Assembly (NCBI GenBank): GCA_014529385.2
Contig: CM043943.1
Span: 151,794,592 to 151,858,591, forward strand
Length of the DNA stretch: 64,000 nt
From: Adiantum capillus-veneris
Lineage: Eukaryota; Streptophyta; Polypodiopsida; Polypodiales; Pteridaceae
Direction: 5' to 3'
Positions 44,771 to 56,600 of the stretch are shown one piece after another. Within the stretch, counting starts at the first letter, position 1, and each line of letters starts with the position of its first letter. The notes beneath the pieces are model-generated. The model had not been told where the DNA came from and ran no database searches. It saw only the letters and a program-made list of their open reading frames with translations. The position numbers were made by a program, and so were the translations under genes.

Positions 44771-46378
44771 TGATAGCCGTTTTTCGGCTCTCCATAATTG
44801 CCATAGTGAGCTACATCACCCTACCAAAATCACCCAAACCCTATGGCTATCCCTACCACTTCACTGTAAATAGGCGTGTGTGAGTTAGGGGACATTTTCC
44901 ATATTTTCTTTAAAACCCTAAATTAGCTAGTCATTGGGCTAGTTGAGTAAAAAAATAAAATAAATAAAAAATAAATAAATATTATGGCCCATTTGTGTGT
45001 AAATATTTCATATGTGGCCTAAATATAGGGATTTTTATAATTATTTTGATATTTATTTAAATATTTATACCTAGGTGTGTGTTTTATTAAATTTACCTTC
45101 TTTCATCCTCTTGCACCATAAGTATATTTTTTGCCAATATGTACATACTCTAACCTCAAATTTTTCCTTTATACAAATCACTCCCACATTTTCACCCTCA
45201 CCCTCGTGAAAACAAAAAATTGATTTCTACTCATTGGTCACATTTATTATATTATTTACTTGCATACCTTTTTCTCTTTCACCCAAAATAATACAAAGAG
45301 GGACCATATCATATGATTCCAATATCTTTCCATATCCATAAATCCTCCATATTTTTATTATTATTTTTACTCATTATTCTAACACCATGTGCTCATTGAG
45401 CTAAAGTCCATGAATAGTTCATACACTAGTCCCACCATGTATATATTTCTTTATTCACCAATAATACTCCTCCATGCATGGTTCAAGGGCAACTTGGATG
45501 CTTTGTATTATGATATGACAAAGGAGGGGCTCACTCTTGGATGCATTGTACAAATTCAACAAAGGAGGGGGCCACTAAAAGACTTTTGCAGGCATAAAAA
45601 AAGGCTTTTTGGTGAGAATTTTGGCACCTATCTCCACTCTGAATTTTGAGCTGTGATCAAAAAAGAAAATGTAGCCCACACTTTGAATAATCACCTCAAA
45701 TTTTTTCATGATTTTTGGAGTAACCACCGATGAGCTATGATTTTTTGAGTGGACCCCAGTCTGTCCACTTTTCTCACAAGTAGCCCATAGTCTTCTCTCA
45801 CCTCTTTCCACACTTCTACACACACACACACACACATTCCTCTCAATCCCTCACTCAAACGTGCACCTTCAATGGTTTCTCTCACCTTCTTCACCATTAA
45901 CCTCCCCACTTACTCCCATAGCTCTCATATGAGCTCTCCATGTACATACACCATCTCTATGCCTCTCTCTATTATCTCCAAAGTACAATTCCATCTTACT
46001 CCTTATATATATACATACATTCAGCATGTGTACCATGCTTAACCTCTGCAAATCAAGAGATCTCATCAACGGAATTACCATTTTCATCACGATAATCAAC
46101 CTTGGCGGCGGTGGCGTAAAGAAGGGAAGACGAAGAAGAAGATCGATAGTCATTTTGAGAACCTACACAAGTAAGTCCAAAACTTCTTCAAGCTTCACCA
46201 TCACAAGGATTTTCTCACTTCATTCAACAATCTTACTTCAACCATTCCCCCCATTCTACCCATTGTAAATATATCATTAAATTTCTAGTGATTACTAACA
46301 CTAACCACTACCATACTAATACAAAATATCCATTGACCTAACCATAAAAGACACCTCACCTCAAGACATGTGTATAGT

Positions 46379-46445
<67 letters not shown>

Positions 46446-46726
46446 TACTTACTTACTTTCACCTTATCTACCATCAATAATGGTCTCTTTTGAGCCCACA
46501 CCCATGACTCAAGCAGACAAAGAAGGCCCGCAATGTTTTGATATTCAAAAAAATCATAATCCTGATTTGTTAGCTTGTAAATTTAGGATTTCTAATAATC
46601 TTAATGAGGGGTCTTCAACCTATAAATAGGCCCCTCTCCTTCTTTTAAAACAACCTCCAACATCTCACATAGCATCCCAACACTCTATGCATGAGGAGAG
46701 ACTTAGGTGTAGCAACCACTTGTGAG
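44771..46726 (+). mobile_element. Gypsy B left LTR, first part
   Basis: Corresponds to 59,008 to about 60,933 of the right LTR. Contains a TATA box (TATAAATA, 46,621-46,628) and a (CT)n run (about 46,382-46,442). It is interrupted by Copia C about 100 bp downstream of the TATA box. The open frame with MLIELKSMNS at 45,389 is also in the other LTR and is not considered a gene. Confidence 0.9.
46621..46628 (+). promoter_or_regulatory. TATA box of the Gypsy B left LTR
   Basis: CCTATAAATAGGCCCC. The right LTR has the same box at 60,829-60,836. Copia C lies between this promoter and gag. Confidence 0.7.
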
Positions 46727-47545
46727 TGTTAGGAAATAAGACGTAGCTAAATAGATAATTTAGTAGATTACTTAATGGAAAGAGACAGATTTATATACAC
46801 GAGATTATAGAGTAGAGAGAGAGAGAGAGAGTACACACGATATACGTGGTTCACCCAATGTGGGCTATGTCCACGGGAAAGCAGCCACTCAATGGCTTTA
46901 GTACTTCAAAACAAGAAGTAGTTTACAAAGGGATTATACCCTTAATGGAGCTCCCGCCTTGCTTCACTCTCACCACCTCACACTCACCTTGTTGCATCAA
47001 CTTCACACTAAGAAATGTGTGTAGAAATGGCCTCCTTTTATAGGCCAAAAGGGCTGCCCTCTCTTATGAGAGACAACCATGTGTAGCCGCCCTTGTGCGA
47101 ATAAGTCCAAATCGGACCCTCCAATCCGCCCATGTGTGGCCGCCCTTGAGAAGACAAGTCCGCTTTTGAATTCGGCCACCGGCCACCGGCCATTGACATC
47201 CGACCACCAGCCACCGGCTATTAACTTCCGACCACCGGCCATCGGCCATTGACTACCGGCCACCGCCGGCCACCGGCCAACCGACCGGTTGTTTTCCGAC
47301 CACTTTTCGGCCGCCATCCGGCCATAATATTTCGGTGAAAAAGAATATTCCGGAGAAAAAAAAAGTCTCAAGGGCCTCCGTCCCCGAGGCCTTTAAAGTT
47401 GCCCCTAATTCTTGTCCGTGAAACTTTTGGTTTCCGGTGAGTGATTTTTCTTCACGCACGATGGCTTCTCCTCATAATGGGGGCCTTACAAATGTGCGCT
47501 TTTACCACAGAAAATTACAAGGTAAATCAGGCTCCATACTTAACA
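46727..47545 (-). mobile_element. Copia C 3' LTR
   Basis: 819 bp in plus view. Contains a GC-rich minisatellite (GGCCACCGGCCATTGAC type, about 47,165-47,285). Differs from its partner by some 3-4% in the first ~160 bp by eye. Confidence 0.9.
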
Positions 47546-47557
47546 ATCTCCCACTTG
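47546..47557 (-). other. Copia C polypurine tract
   Basis: Minus strand AAGTGGGAGAT directly before the 3' LTR, the usual copia plus-strand primer sequence. Confidence 0.75.
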
Positions 47558-47605
47558 GAGACTGATCTCCAAACCAAACCTGTGACTACTTTCCATTCTG
47601 GCTTC

Positions 47606-50600
47606 TTATCCTTGAATGCCGATTGAAGATGAGCAAAAGCTCAACTTCTCCTTGTTGACCACCTTTGTAAACATGTCTGCAGGATTTTCACTTGTATGCA
47701 CCTTTCCTAGCTTTAGTTGTCCCTCTTCCAAAAGAGTGCGTATGAAGTGATATCTCACCTCAATGTGCTTTGTCCTTGAATGAGAGGCTGAGTTCTTCGC
47801 AAGATGGATAGCGCTTTGGCTATCACTGTACAAGACACAATTGTCTTGTTTGAATCCAAGCTCTTTTAAGAATCTGTGAAGCCACAAAATTTCTTTGCTT
47901 GCCTCCGTCATTGCTACATACTCTGCTTCCGTGGTAGAAAGTGAAACCACTTTCTACAGCTTTGAAGCCCAGCTTACTGTTGTGCCTCCAACTGTGAACA
48001 CATAGCGAGTAGTGCTCCTTCGAGTATCTTTGTCACCTGCCATATCTGCATCAGCACGCCCTTCTAGAAAAATATCCGTTCCTCCAAAATACAAAGCATT
48101 TGTTGTTGTCCCTTTTAGATACCTAAGTATCCACTTCACAGCTTGTCAATGCTCTTTACCTGGGTTGTCCATGAACCTACTCACAACTCCCACTGCATGT
48201 GCAATGTCTGGCCTTGTCCAGACCATATCATACATTAGAGAACCTACCGCTGTAGCATATGGAACTTTAGACATATAGGCTATCTCCTCTTGTGTCTTTG
48301 GACACATATCCTTCGTTAGTTTAAAATGACCAGCCAAAGGTGTAGAAACTGGTTTTGCATTTTGCATTGCAAACCTTTCTAGTACCTTCTTGATGTAATC
48401 TTCTTGAGATAGCTTTATTGTCTTCTTCGTCCTGTCCCTTGATATTTTCATACCAAGTATCCTCTTTGCAGCACCTAAATCTTTCATTGAAAAAGATTTG
48501 GACAGCTCCTCTTTTAGGTCTTGATGTCCTGCATGTTAGCACTTGCAATCAACATGTCATCAACATACAACATTAGGATGATGAATTTCCCATCTCCCAA
48601 ATTCTCCGTGTAGACGCAGTGATCCTAGTTGCATCTTGTGAATCCATGATCCAACATCCATCGATCAAACTTCAAGTACCATTGTCTTGATGCTTGCTTT
48701 AAACCATACAAGCTCTTCTTTAATCTGCAAACCATTTTCTCCTTACCTTTTACTTCATACCCCTTTGGTTGAAGCATGTAGATTTCCTCCTCTAAGTCAC
48801 CGTGAGGGAATGCCGTATTTACATCCATTTGCTCGAGATTTAGATCATGAGCAGCCACAAGGCTTAAGACAAGCCTAATTGAGTTCATTTTTACAACAGG
48901 AGAAAATATTTCATTGAAGTCAATACCTTTCTTTTGAGAAAAACCTTTTACCACAAGCCTAGACTTGTACCTTTTGTTCCCACCTTCTTCTTCCTTTAGC
49001 TTGTACACCCATTTGTTTTGAAGTGCCCGCTTACCTTTAGGCAACTCAACCAAGTCCCATGTTTGGTTGCGATGTAGTGAGTCCATCTCCACTTGCATGC
49101 TCTTCGTCCATTCTTCTTTGGATTCATGTTGCATAGCTTCTTCATAGGATTCCGGCTCTCCAGAATCTGAGATCAAGAGATGGTTGAAGGAAGGAACAAA
49201 CCTTTCTGGAGGTCTACTTGCTCTTGTAGATCTTCGGGGAATAGGTTGAGGCTCCTCATTTGGTTGACGTTGTTGCACATTGTCACCGTTTGCAGTCCTT
49301 GAGTCTTCACCGTCCTCAAGCTCCATGTACTCATCACCTGTTTCTTTTGTTTGTTTTCTTTCCAAGTAATCTTTGTACATATTTTGTTCGTTAAAAATTA
49401 CATCCCTACTCCTTAAGATTTTACCATCTTCAGGATTCCATAGGCGATACCCAAAGTCTCCTTCTCCATAGCCAATGAAGAAACACTTTTTGGACTTTTC
49501 ATCTAACTTTGATCTTAGGCTTATATCTATGTGCATGAAAGACTCACACCCAAACACTTTGAGAAATGCATAATTCACCGGTTTACCTATCCATGCCTCT
49601 TCTGGAACTCCCCCATCCAATGCCGTTGAGGGTGACCGATTGATTAAGTACACAGACGTACTTACAGCTTCTGCCCAAAGCTCAAGCGGTAGGCCTGCAT
49701 GTAGCCGCATGCTTCGTGCTCGTTCCATGATTTTCCTGTTCATCGTTTCCGAAATCCCATTTTGTTGAGGTGTCCTTGGGGTTGTCCTTTGCCTCCGAAT
49801 GCCATTGCTAGCACAAAAGCTTTCAAAAGCTTGGCTGCAATATTCGCCTCCATTGTCGGATCTGAGGCATTTAACCTTGGTACCTGTTTCATTCTCCATA
49901 AAGGCTTTCCACCTTTGAAATATGGAAAATACATCGGATTTATTCTTCATGACATAAACCCATGTTTTTCTAGTTGCATCGTCTATGAATGTTACATAGT
50001 ACAATGAGCCACCAAGTGATGGTGTACTTGCAGGACCCCAAACATCACAATGAACCAGCTCAAGTTTTTTATTTTTTCTTTCATTTCCTGATTTTTGAAA
50101 TTTTACCCTCTTTTGTTTAACATAAACACAATCTTCACAGAACTCTAAGTCCACTTCTTTCAAACCTGGTAGAAGCTTCTTTGTTTGAAGGATTTGCATT
50201 CCTTTGGCACTCATATGCCCAAGTCGGTAGTGCCACACCGCACTGTCAACTTCTGTAGTTGCTGCACAAGCTGAAGGTTGCGTGCTAACTGTACACAAGT
50301 AAAGTGTACCGACTTTTTCACCCTTGGCAACCACCAAAGATCCCTTTGAGATCTTCCACCGTTTGTTTTCGAATGAAATGTTGTGACCTTCATCGTCCAA
50401 TTGTCCTGTAGAGATCAAATTTTTGCGAAGAGAAGGAACATGCCTAACATCTTTAAGCTTCCATTCATTTCCGTTAGCAGTTTTGACAGAAACTGTACCT
50501 TTGTCGGCAATCTCACAAGCTTCATCATCTCCCAAGTATACATACCCAAAATTACCTTTGGTGTAGTCTTGGAAATGTTGCTTGTGTGGTGTTGCATGGA

Positions 50601-51495
50601 ATGAAGCCCCGGAATATACTATCCTGGAATTAGACACATTGTCTAATGAGAGAATTAGAGCATCTTGCTCTACTTTACCTGCCACATTGGCCTCCGATGT
50701 TGGCTTGTTGTGTTGAGACTCTGTCTCCTTCTTCTTCTTGGACCAGCAATCCTTCTTGACGTGGCCCTTCTTGCTGCAGTTCCAACATACAAGAACTGAC
50801 TTTGTGCGTGACTTGCTCCGCCTTGAGCGATCACGACCCTTTTGGTTTTTGAACCTCTCCTTAGGCCTTCCTCTTGTTTCCACTGATAGTGCAGCACTTG
50901 ATGATTCTCCTGTGCTTCTCCTTCGCATTTCCTCGCTTAGGAGAACACCCTCAATATCATCAAACTTAAGAGTATTTGTGCAAGAGATAGAATTACATAC
51001 AGCCACCACAAGGCTGTCCCAACTATCCGGTAGAGATGATAGTATAAGGAGAGCTCGTACTTCGTCATCCACATTGATTTTCACTGATCGAAGTTGACTT
51101 ATGTTTGTGTTAAATTCATTTAGGTGTTCTGCAACTGAACCATTCTCTGCCATCTTTAGATTGAACAAGCGCTTCATAAGAAATACCTTATTGGATGCCG
51201 ATGGTTTCTTGTAGAAGTCGTCAAGTGACTTCATCAAGTCCTCCGTGGTCTTCATCTCCGAAACATTGAAGGCCACCGTTGACGCCAAGATTAACCGGAT
51301 TGTTCCCAGTGCCTTTCGATCAAGGACAATCCATGCTTCATCTGCCATTGTTGCGGGCTTCTTCGCAAGACCGCCTAGTGGCAAATAGAGGTCCTTCTGG
51401 TAGAGATAGTCTTCAATCTGCATCTTCCAATGTTGGTAGTTTTTGCCGTTGAACTTCTCAATCTTGAGCTTCCCTTCCTCCGCCGTAACTCCCAC
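47606..51495 (-). pseudogene. Copia C gag-pol polyprotein, broken
   Basis: Order: copia gag (51,495 on; the expected ATG is GTG), zinc knuckle CWNCSKKGHVKKDC, protease, integrase, reverse transcriptase, RNase H. The integrase triad is visible as HCDVWGP, LRSDNGGEY and QQNGISETMNR. Reverse transcriptase has YVDDMLIAS at about 48,560; RNase H ends with SLSTTEAEYVA (about 47,940). Protease reads IVYSGASFHAT: Tyr (50,614-50,616) replaces the catalytic Asp. Stops: TAG at about 48,626, TGA after NPGKEH (48,146) and TAG after WASKL (47,952), each one transition from the family codon (CAG, TGG, CAG). A 1-bp loss near 48,521 shifts the frame after MQDIKT. It could not make active pol. Confidence 0.92.
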
Positions 51496-51545
51496 TCAAT
51501 TCAAGGAATCCTTTCCTTGAGATAATTTAGCTACGAGTAAACCTT

Positions 51546-51557
51546 GCTCTGATACTA
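51546..51557 (-). other. Copia C primer-binding site
   Basis: Minus strand TAGTATCAGAGC, one mismatch to the tRNA-iMet primer site, two bases inside the 5' LTR. Confidence 0.8.
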
Positions 51558-51559
51558 GT

Positions 51560-52355
51560 TGTTAGGAAATAAGACGTAGCTAAATAGATAATTTAGTAGA
51601 TTACTTAAAGGAGAGAGACAGATTTATATACACGAGATTATAGAATAGAGAGAGAGAGAGAGTACACATGATATACGTGGTTCACCCAATGTGGGCTACG
51701 TCCACGGGAAAGCAGCCACTCAATGGCTTTAGTACTTCAAAACAAGAAGTAGTTTACAAAGGGATTGTACCCTTAATGGAGCTCCCGCCTTGCTTCACTC
51801 TCACCACCTCACACTCACCTTGTTGCATCAACTTCACACTATGAAATGTGTGTAGAAATGGCCTCCTTTTATAGGCCAAAAGGGATGCCATCTCTTATGA
51901 GAGGCAGCCATGTGTAGCCGCCCTTGTGCGAATAAGTCCAAATCGGACCCTCCAATCCGCCCATGTGTGGCCGCCCTTGAGAAGACAAGTCCGCTTTTGA
52001 ATTCGGCCACCGGCCATTGAATTCGGCCACTTGCCACCGGCCATTGACTTCCGACCACCGGCCACCGGCCATTGACTTCCGACCACCGGCCATCGGCCAT
52101 TGACTACCGGCCACCGGCCAACCGACTGGTTGTTTTCCGACCACTTTCCGGCCGCCGTCCGACCATAATATTCCGGCGAAAAAGAATATTCCGGAGAAAA
52201 AAAAAAGTTGCCCCTGATTCTTGTCCGTGAAAATTTTGGTTTCCGGTGAGTGATTTTCCTTCAAGCACGATGGCTTCTCCTCATAATGGGGGCCTTACAA
52301 ATGTGCGCTTTTACCACAGAAAATTACAAGGGTAAATCAGGCTCCATACTTAACA
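51560..52355 (-). mobile_element. Copia C 5' LTR
   Basis: 796 bp, carrying the same GGCCACCGGCCATTGACTTCC-type minisatellite (about 52,005-52,125) with a different copy number from the 3' LTR. Confidence 0.9.
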
Positions 52356-53102
52356 AGGAGCTTCACTCTTGGTGTGAGAGAAGCCTTCGAGCTACACATT
52401 GCAAGTGAGAGAGCGTGAGTTCCACAGATCTCAAAACCGCTATTGTATATGCTCCTTCATCATCAATAAATTGAGGTTTGGTGCATCAAAGGCGTGATTC
52501 GACGATCAAATCTTCGTCCTTCCATTAGTGCAATACGGTTTGATGAATTCAAGGTGACTTGTGTATTTTAAGTTTCTATCGGTTGATCTTGATTTTAGAA
52601 AGTGTTTTAGTGTGTTTTTCATTGCCAATTTTGTGTCCATTGTAAGAGGGTATTGTGGCGAGAGGTCTCCCACACCCTAAGACAGTGTGTGTGTGTTTTG
52701 GCAAGGTTTAGCAATCACTAAGCATAGAGTGATTTTTTGTACAAGTTCTACGATAGCATCATAACGAACCATCTCCATTTGCAAGTCACAAATAAGGTAT
52801 TACACAAGATCCTTTTCTCTCTCTCTTCCCTTCGCTCTAGCTCTCTCTGGTCCATTTTGTGTGTGTCTTGGTGTGAGGTTGCTTGTGTGTGTTGTGTGGT
52901 GCATCTTCTTGGTTGAACCAAAATCTCTCTTGCGTCCTAGTTCGCATACCATAACTAGGTGGTGCCCCTATCTTGTTTGGGTTTGGCTGTGGGTTTGTTG
53001 TTTTGTTGTGCTTGTGGTTGCCCCAGCCCCAATTGAGCAGCACGGGAGCCTTGAGGGGTGTTTAGAGGTCGCCTTTCTTGTTGCCCGCCCCGGACCGCCT
53101 CA
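52356..53102 (+). mobile_element. Gypsy B left LTR, second part
   Basis: Corresponds to about 60,930-61,676. Contains AATAAA (52,465-52,470), a probable polyadenylation signal also present at 61,039-61,044. Ends GGACCGCCTCA. Confidence 0.9.
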
Positions 53103-53106
53103 ATTT

Positions 53107-53121
53107 TGGTACCCCCACTTA
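53107..53121 (+). other. Gypsy B candidate primer-binding site
   Basis: TGGTACCCCCACTTA starts four bases after the LTR. A leading TGG is required of a primer site, but I could not match a particular tRNA. Confidence 0.45.
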
Positions 53122-53178
53122 GGATGGCTTGTGTATGTTTTATGTAGGCCCAACCTTTAGCATAATCAAGTAGCTTGC

Positions 53179-53391
53179 ATGAATCACGAGAATTTGTATG
53201 ATCCTTTTATTCCCATTGCAAGGCAAAATGTGCACATAACTTTTAGTACTAAGTTACAATTTCAACGAGTAATTCTTAGAATTTTGGGCCCTCATAGGTT
53301 GGCTGAAATAAACGCTTCAGTAAATCCTTTTATTTTGCCTCTTATTAGGTACAACCTTAGTTTGGACGTCTATATTTTTGTTTTGTTTTAA
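53179..53391 (+). CDS. Gypsy B leader ORF 1, unknown 70-aa protein
   Basis: Small intact frame (MNHENLYDPF...) in the leader between LTR and gag, starting 77 bp after the LTR. Its C-terminal half has HRLAEINASVNPFILPLIRY followed by LDVYIF. The next frame is clearly its homologue (RVGEILASPNPVILPLIDY, then FDVNIF). No known domain is recognised. Both are open although gag-pol has decayed. Extra leader ORFs are known in some Tat/Ogre elements, but these are far shorter. Confidence 0.5.
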   Translation: MNHENLYDPFIPIARQNVHITFSTKLQFQRVILRILGPHRLAEINASVNPFILPLIRYNLSLDVYIFVLF

Positions 53392-53412
53392 GAATTAGGT
53401 CATGCATAGACC

Positions 53413-53631
53413 ATGGATAATGGCCCAGAAATAGAGGTTTTCCCCTTCCATTTCACTCCACACATTAGAGCAAACATTACAATTAGTAGAAAAATCCATT
53501 TTCAACAACGTATGGTGTTCATGTTTGGTGCCCAAAGAGTAGGAGAAATTCTCGCGTCACCAAATCCTGTCATCCTACCTCTTATTGATTATCATAGGTC
53601 ATTTGATGTGAATATTTTTATTTTGTTGTAG
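53413..53631 (+). CDS. Gypsy B leader ORF 2, paralogue of ORF 1
   Basis: A 72-codon frame starting 21 bp after ORF 1. Shared pattern: R(L/V)xEI.AS.NP.ILPLI.Y...DV.IF, a tandem duplication of one small coding unit. Ends at TAG, 68 bp before the gag start. Function unknown; it might be an N-terminal gag-like or RNA-binding piece. Confidence 0.5.
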   Translation: MDNGPEIEVFPFHFTPHIRANITISRKIHFQQRMVFMFGAQRVGEILASPNPVILPLIDYHRSFDVNIFILL

Positions 53632-53698
53632 AATAGATTGCAATTTAGAAAATATTATTGACAAAAACAAAAGCGTGCGTCACTTTGGAATCAATTCA

Positions 53699-56600
53699 AT
53701 GGAGAGCCAACGCCAAATGTCTGGATATCCTCTTTTCTTTGGAGAGCATGGAGAGGATGCATAATTATTTTTGGCAAATTTCAAAATGTCTTGAGGTATC
53801 AAGAGGATAGTAACTGATCAGGAACGTGTAGAAATGTTTGAGGTAGTCCTTAGGAAAGATGCTAGCACTTGGTTTGACTCTTTGCCTGAGGAAGTTAAGG
53901 GGAATTACACATAAGTGTTGAATCGTTTCAAGAAATACTTCTTTGATCCCCAAAACACTCAAAAGCTATGGCAAGACATTGTTTCTCATAAGCAAAAAGA
54001 CTTAGATGACTACTACTTGTACAAGCAAGAGTTTCTACGTCTTTGGGCTGTATGGGTGAGAAATGTTGCTAACCCTGGTGATGGTGCAGAGTTCCTAAAG
54101 AAGGAGAGGTTCATAGCCGGACTCTTTTTTTACCTTAAGGTAAAAGTTGAGGCGGGTGCACCTGCTACCTTTGATGTAGCTGAAACTAGGGCTGCTGAGA
54201 AATATAGAAAACTCAAGTACTTAAGGGGAGAGGTTCCAATAGAAGGTCTGAAACCCAAAGGTAAGTCACAAACATCAACATCTAGGGAGCTTCCTGAGGT
54301 AACGGCGGAAGTGATTGAGAAGTTAAATGAATCCTTAAGCAGCCTGTCAATTCACATTGCACAAGTTGTAGGTCCAAAGGGACAAGCAAAGAAGTCTGAA
54401 GAGCGAGATTCACGACCTAGGAGAGTCTTGCAATGTTGGGATTGCGGTGAGTTTGGACATGGAATGTATAATTGTCCTTGGACCCGTGGGGAGCTAGGGA
54501 GACCTGACTTGAATTACCCAGTGATGAATGCAGGAGAAGGAACTAGTCAGCAACCACGGCTTCTACAAAGGCCAAATGGAGCAAGACCACCTCCACAAGG
54601 AGTAGAAGGAGTTCCACCTTTGCCAGATTCAAATGTGCATGTGGTAGAGGTGAAAAACTCAAATGAGGTTGACATGGAAGCAAATGGCATTAAGCGTGGC
54701 CGAGGGAAAGGTAAGGAGAAAGAAGGGGTTACATCACAAAGTGACCATGGACGAGAAAAGAAGACAAAGGAGACCAAGAAAGCTAAGAGGACTCGACGTC
54801 GTATCAACCTCCAAGACTTCCCTCTTGGACATGGTATGGCTCCATACAACCTGTTGGAAGACATGAGAGGTAAGGGCCCTGATATCTCATGGCCTCAATT
54901 TCTTGCATTATGTCCACAAGATAGGAGGGATTTAACAAGGGCAGTTAGCACTAGGAGAAAGGTAAAAGAGAGTGTGCCTGTTGTAAAAATTGCACAAGAT
55001 GAAATGAATGAGGACATTACACCTGTGCTAGATTGTTACATAAAAGGGAGATTGGTTAGGAAAGGTCTAGTGGATGGGGGTGCACAAATTTGCATCATGA
55101 CAGAAGGACTCATGCAAAGACTAGGCATGCACATCCATGAGACATCTGAAATCAAAGTCAAGATGGCAAACAATAGCAAGGCTAGGTGTGTAGGCATTTG
55201 TAAAAATGTCTTTGTGGAGGCCTTTGGCATTAAGAAGGCGGTGGATTTTTATGTTATGTCGACCAAGGGAAGTGGTTATCCATTTATCCTAGGAAGACCA
55301 TGGCTAATGAAAATACGAGCTTTGCAGGATTGGGAGAGTGGAAAATTAATTTGCAGGAATGACAATCATAAGAAGGTTGTCTTTGACATGAAGGAGGAAC
55401 GCCAAGAGGAGCTCCATGAAGAATCATCTCAAAGTGAGACGGAAGAAGATTGGACCGATAACACTTCAGAAGAAGAAAGTAGCAGCAGCATTACTGAAGA
55501 GGAGTCTTCCATCGAAGTCATGGGGGTAAGGTTTAAGCCAACCAACCAAGAGACCTCTTGTCAAGGTTTGGAGGAGGTAGGTTCCCAAGAGAACCAAAAA
55601 GTGGAAGATGAAAGAATGCTAGAAGGTATGCTATCTACAACACTTACAAAGGATGAAAGAGAGGAGTTCAAATGTGTGCTAAGGAAATTTCCTAGGCTTT
55701 TTTCTAAAGACTACACCGATGTGCGTGGAGTAGATGTTGTTCAACACAAAATTGAGTTGAAGCCAGAGGCCACACCTAAGGCTCAGAAGCTACGAAGGCT
55801 AGGAGTCATCAAGAAGCAGGCTTTACTCAAGGAGGTAAGAAAGCTTCTAGCAGCAGGTTTCATTTATCCAGTGGAGAATTCAGAGTGGGTCTCTCCCGTT
55901 GTTGTCACTCCTAAGAAAAACGGCAAGTGGAGGGTGTGTGTGGATTACCGTCCACTCAATGAGGCAACAAAAAGAGATCACTTTCCCCTCCCATTTCAAG
56001 ATGAGATACTAAATGAGGTAGCTGGTCATGAGAAGTACACTGTGTGTGATAGCTACTCGGGCTACTTTCAAATAGGTATCGCATTGGAAGATCAGTTGAA
56101 AACAACCTTCATCACTCCTTGGGGTTGTTATGCTTTTAGAGTCATGCCATTTGGACTGACAAATGCTCTTGCAACTTTCCAACGCTTCATGAACATGGTG
56201 TTTCAAGCATTCTTTGGAAAGTCCATTAGGGTTTTTATTGATGATTTTTGCATTTATAGCTCAAAATCATTGCATCTACAAAGGGTAGAAGAAGGTTTAA
56301 AGAAGCTCTACGACATGGGAGGTCAACTCAACCCCAACAAGTGCCACATAGGTGAGGATGAAGTGATCTTGCTCGGTCACAAGGTTTCCTATAAAGGCAT
56401 TGAGGTGGATCCTTCAAAGGCAAAGGATCTTATTGAGATCCCATCACCGAAGAGTCTTAAGGAGGTCATCTCTTTCATTCAGAAGGTGAATTATATGTCA
56501 CGCTTCATTCACTTAGCCTCAGAGTTGCTTCATCCTTTGCAAAAGTTGACACAACAAGTAGAATTTTCATGGTCTGATGAGCTTGAAGAGTATTTTTGTA

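Larger units (their letters stand above)
46727..52355 (-). mobile_element. Copia C, complete Ty1/copia retrotransposon inside the Gypsy B LTR
   Basis: 5,629 bp, coding on the minus strand. The LTRs (46,727-47,545 and 51,560-52,355) begin TGTTAGGAAATAAG and end CATACTTAACA in plus-strand view. The left flank GTGAG (46,722-46,726) and right flank AGGAG (52,356-52,360) match only partly; the right LTR of Gypsy B shows the uninterrupted site TTGTGAGCTTCAC near 60,928. Primer site and polypurine tract are both present. Coding region has three stops and one frameshift. Confidence 0.93.

Noticed and set aside
51834-52264. Trp-Pro-Val-rich minus-strand frames in the Copia C LTRs
   Set aside because: Read-through of the GC-rich minisatellite in the LTR.
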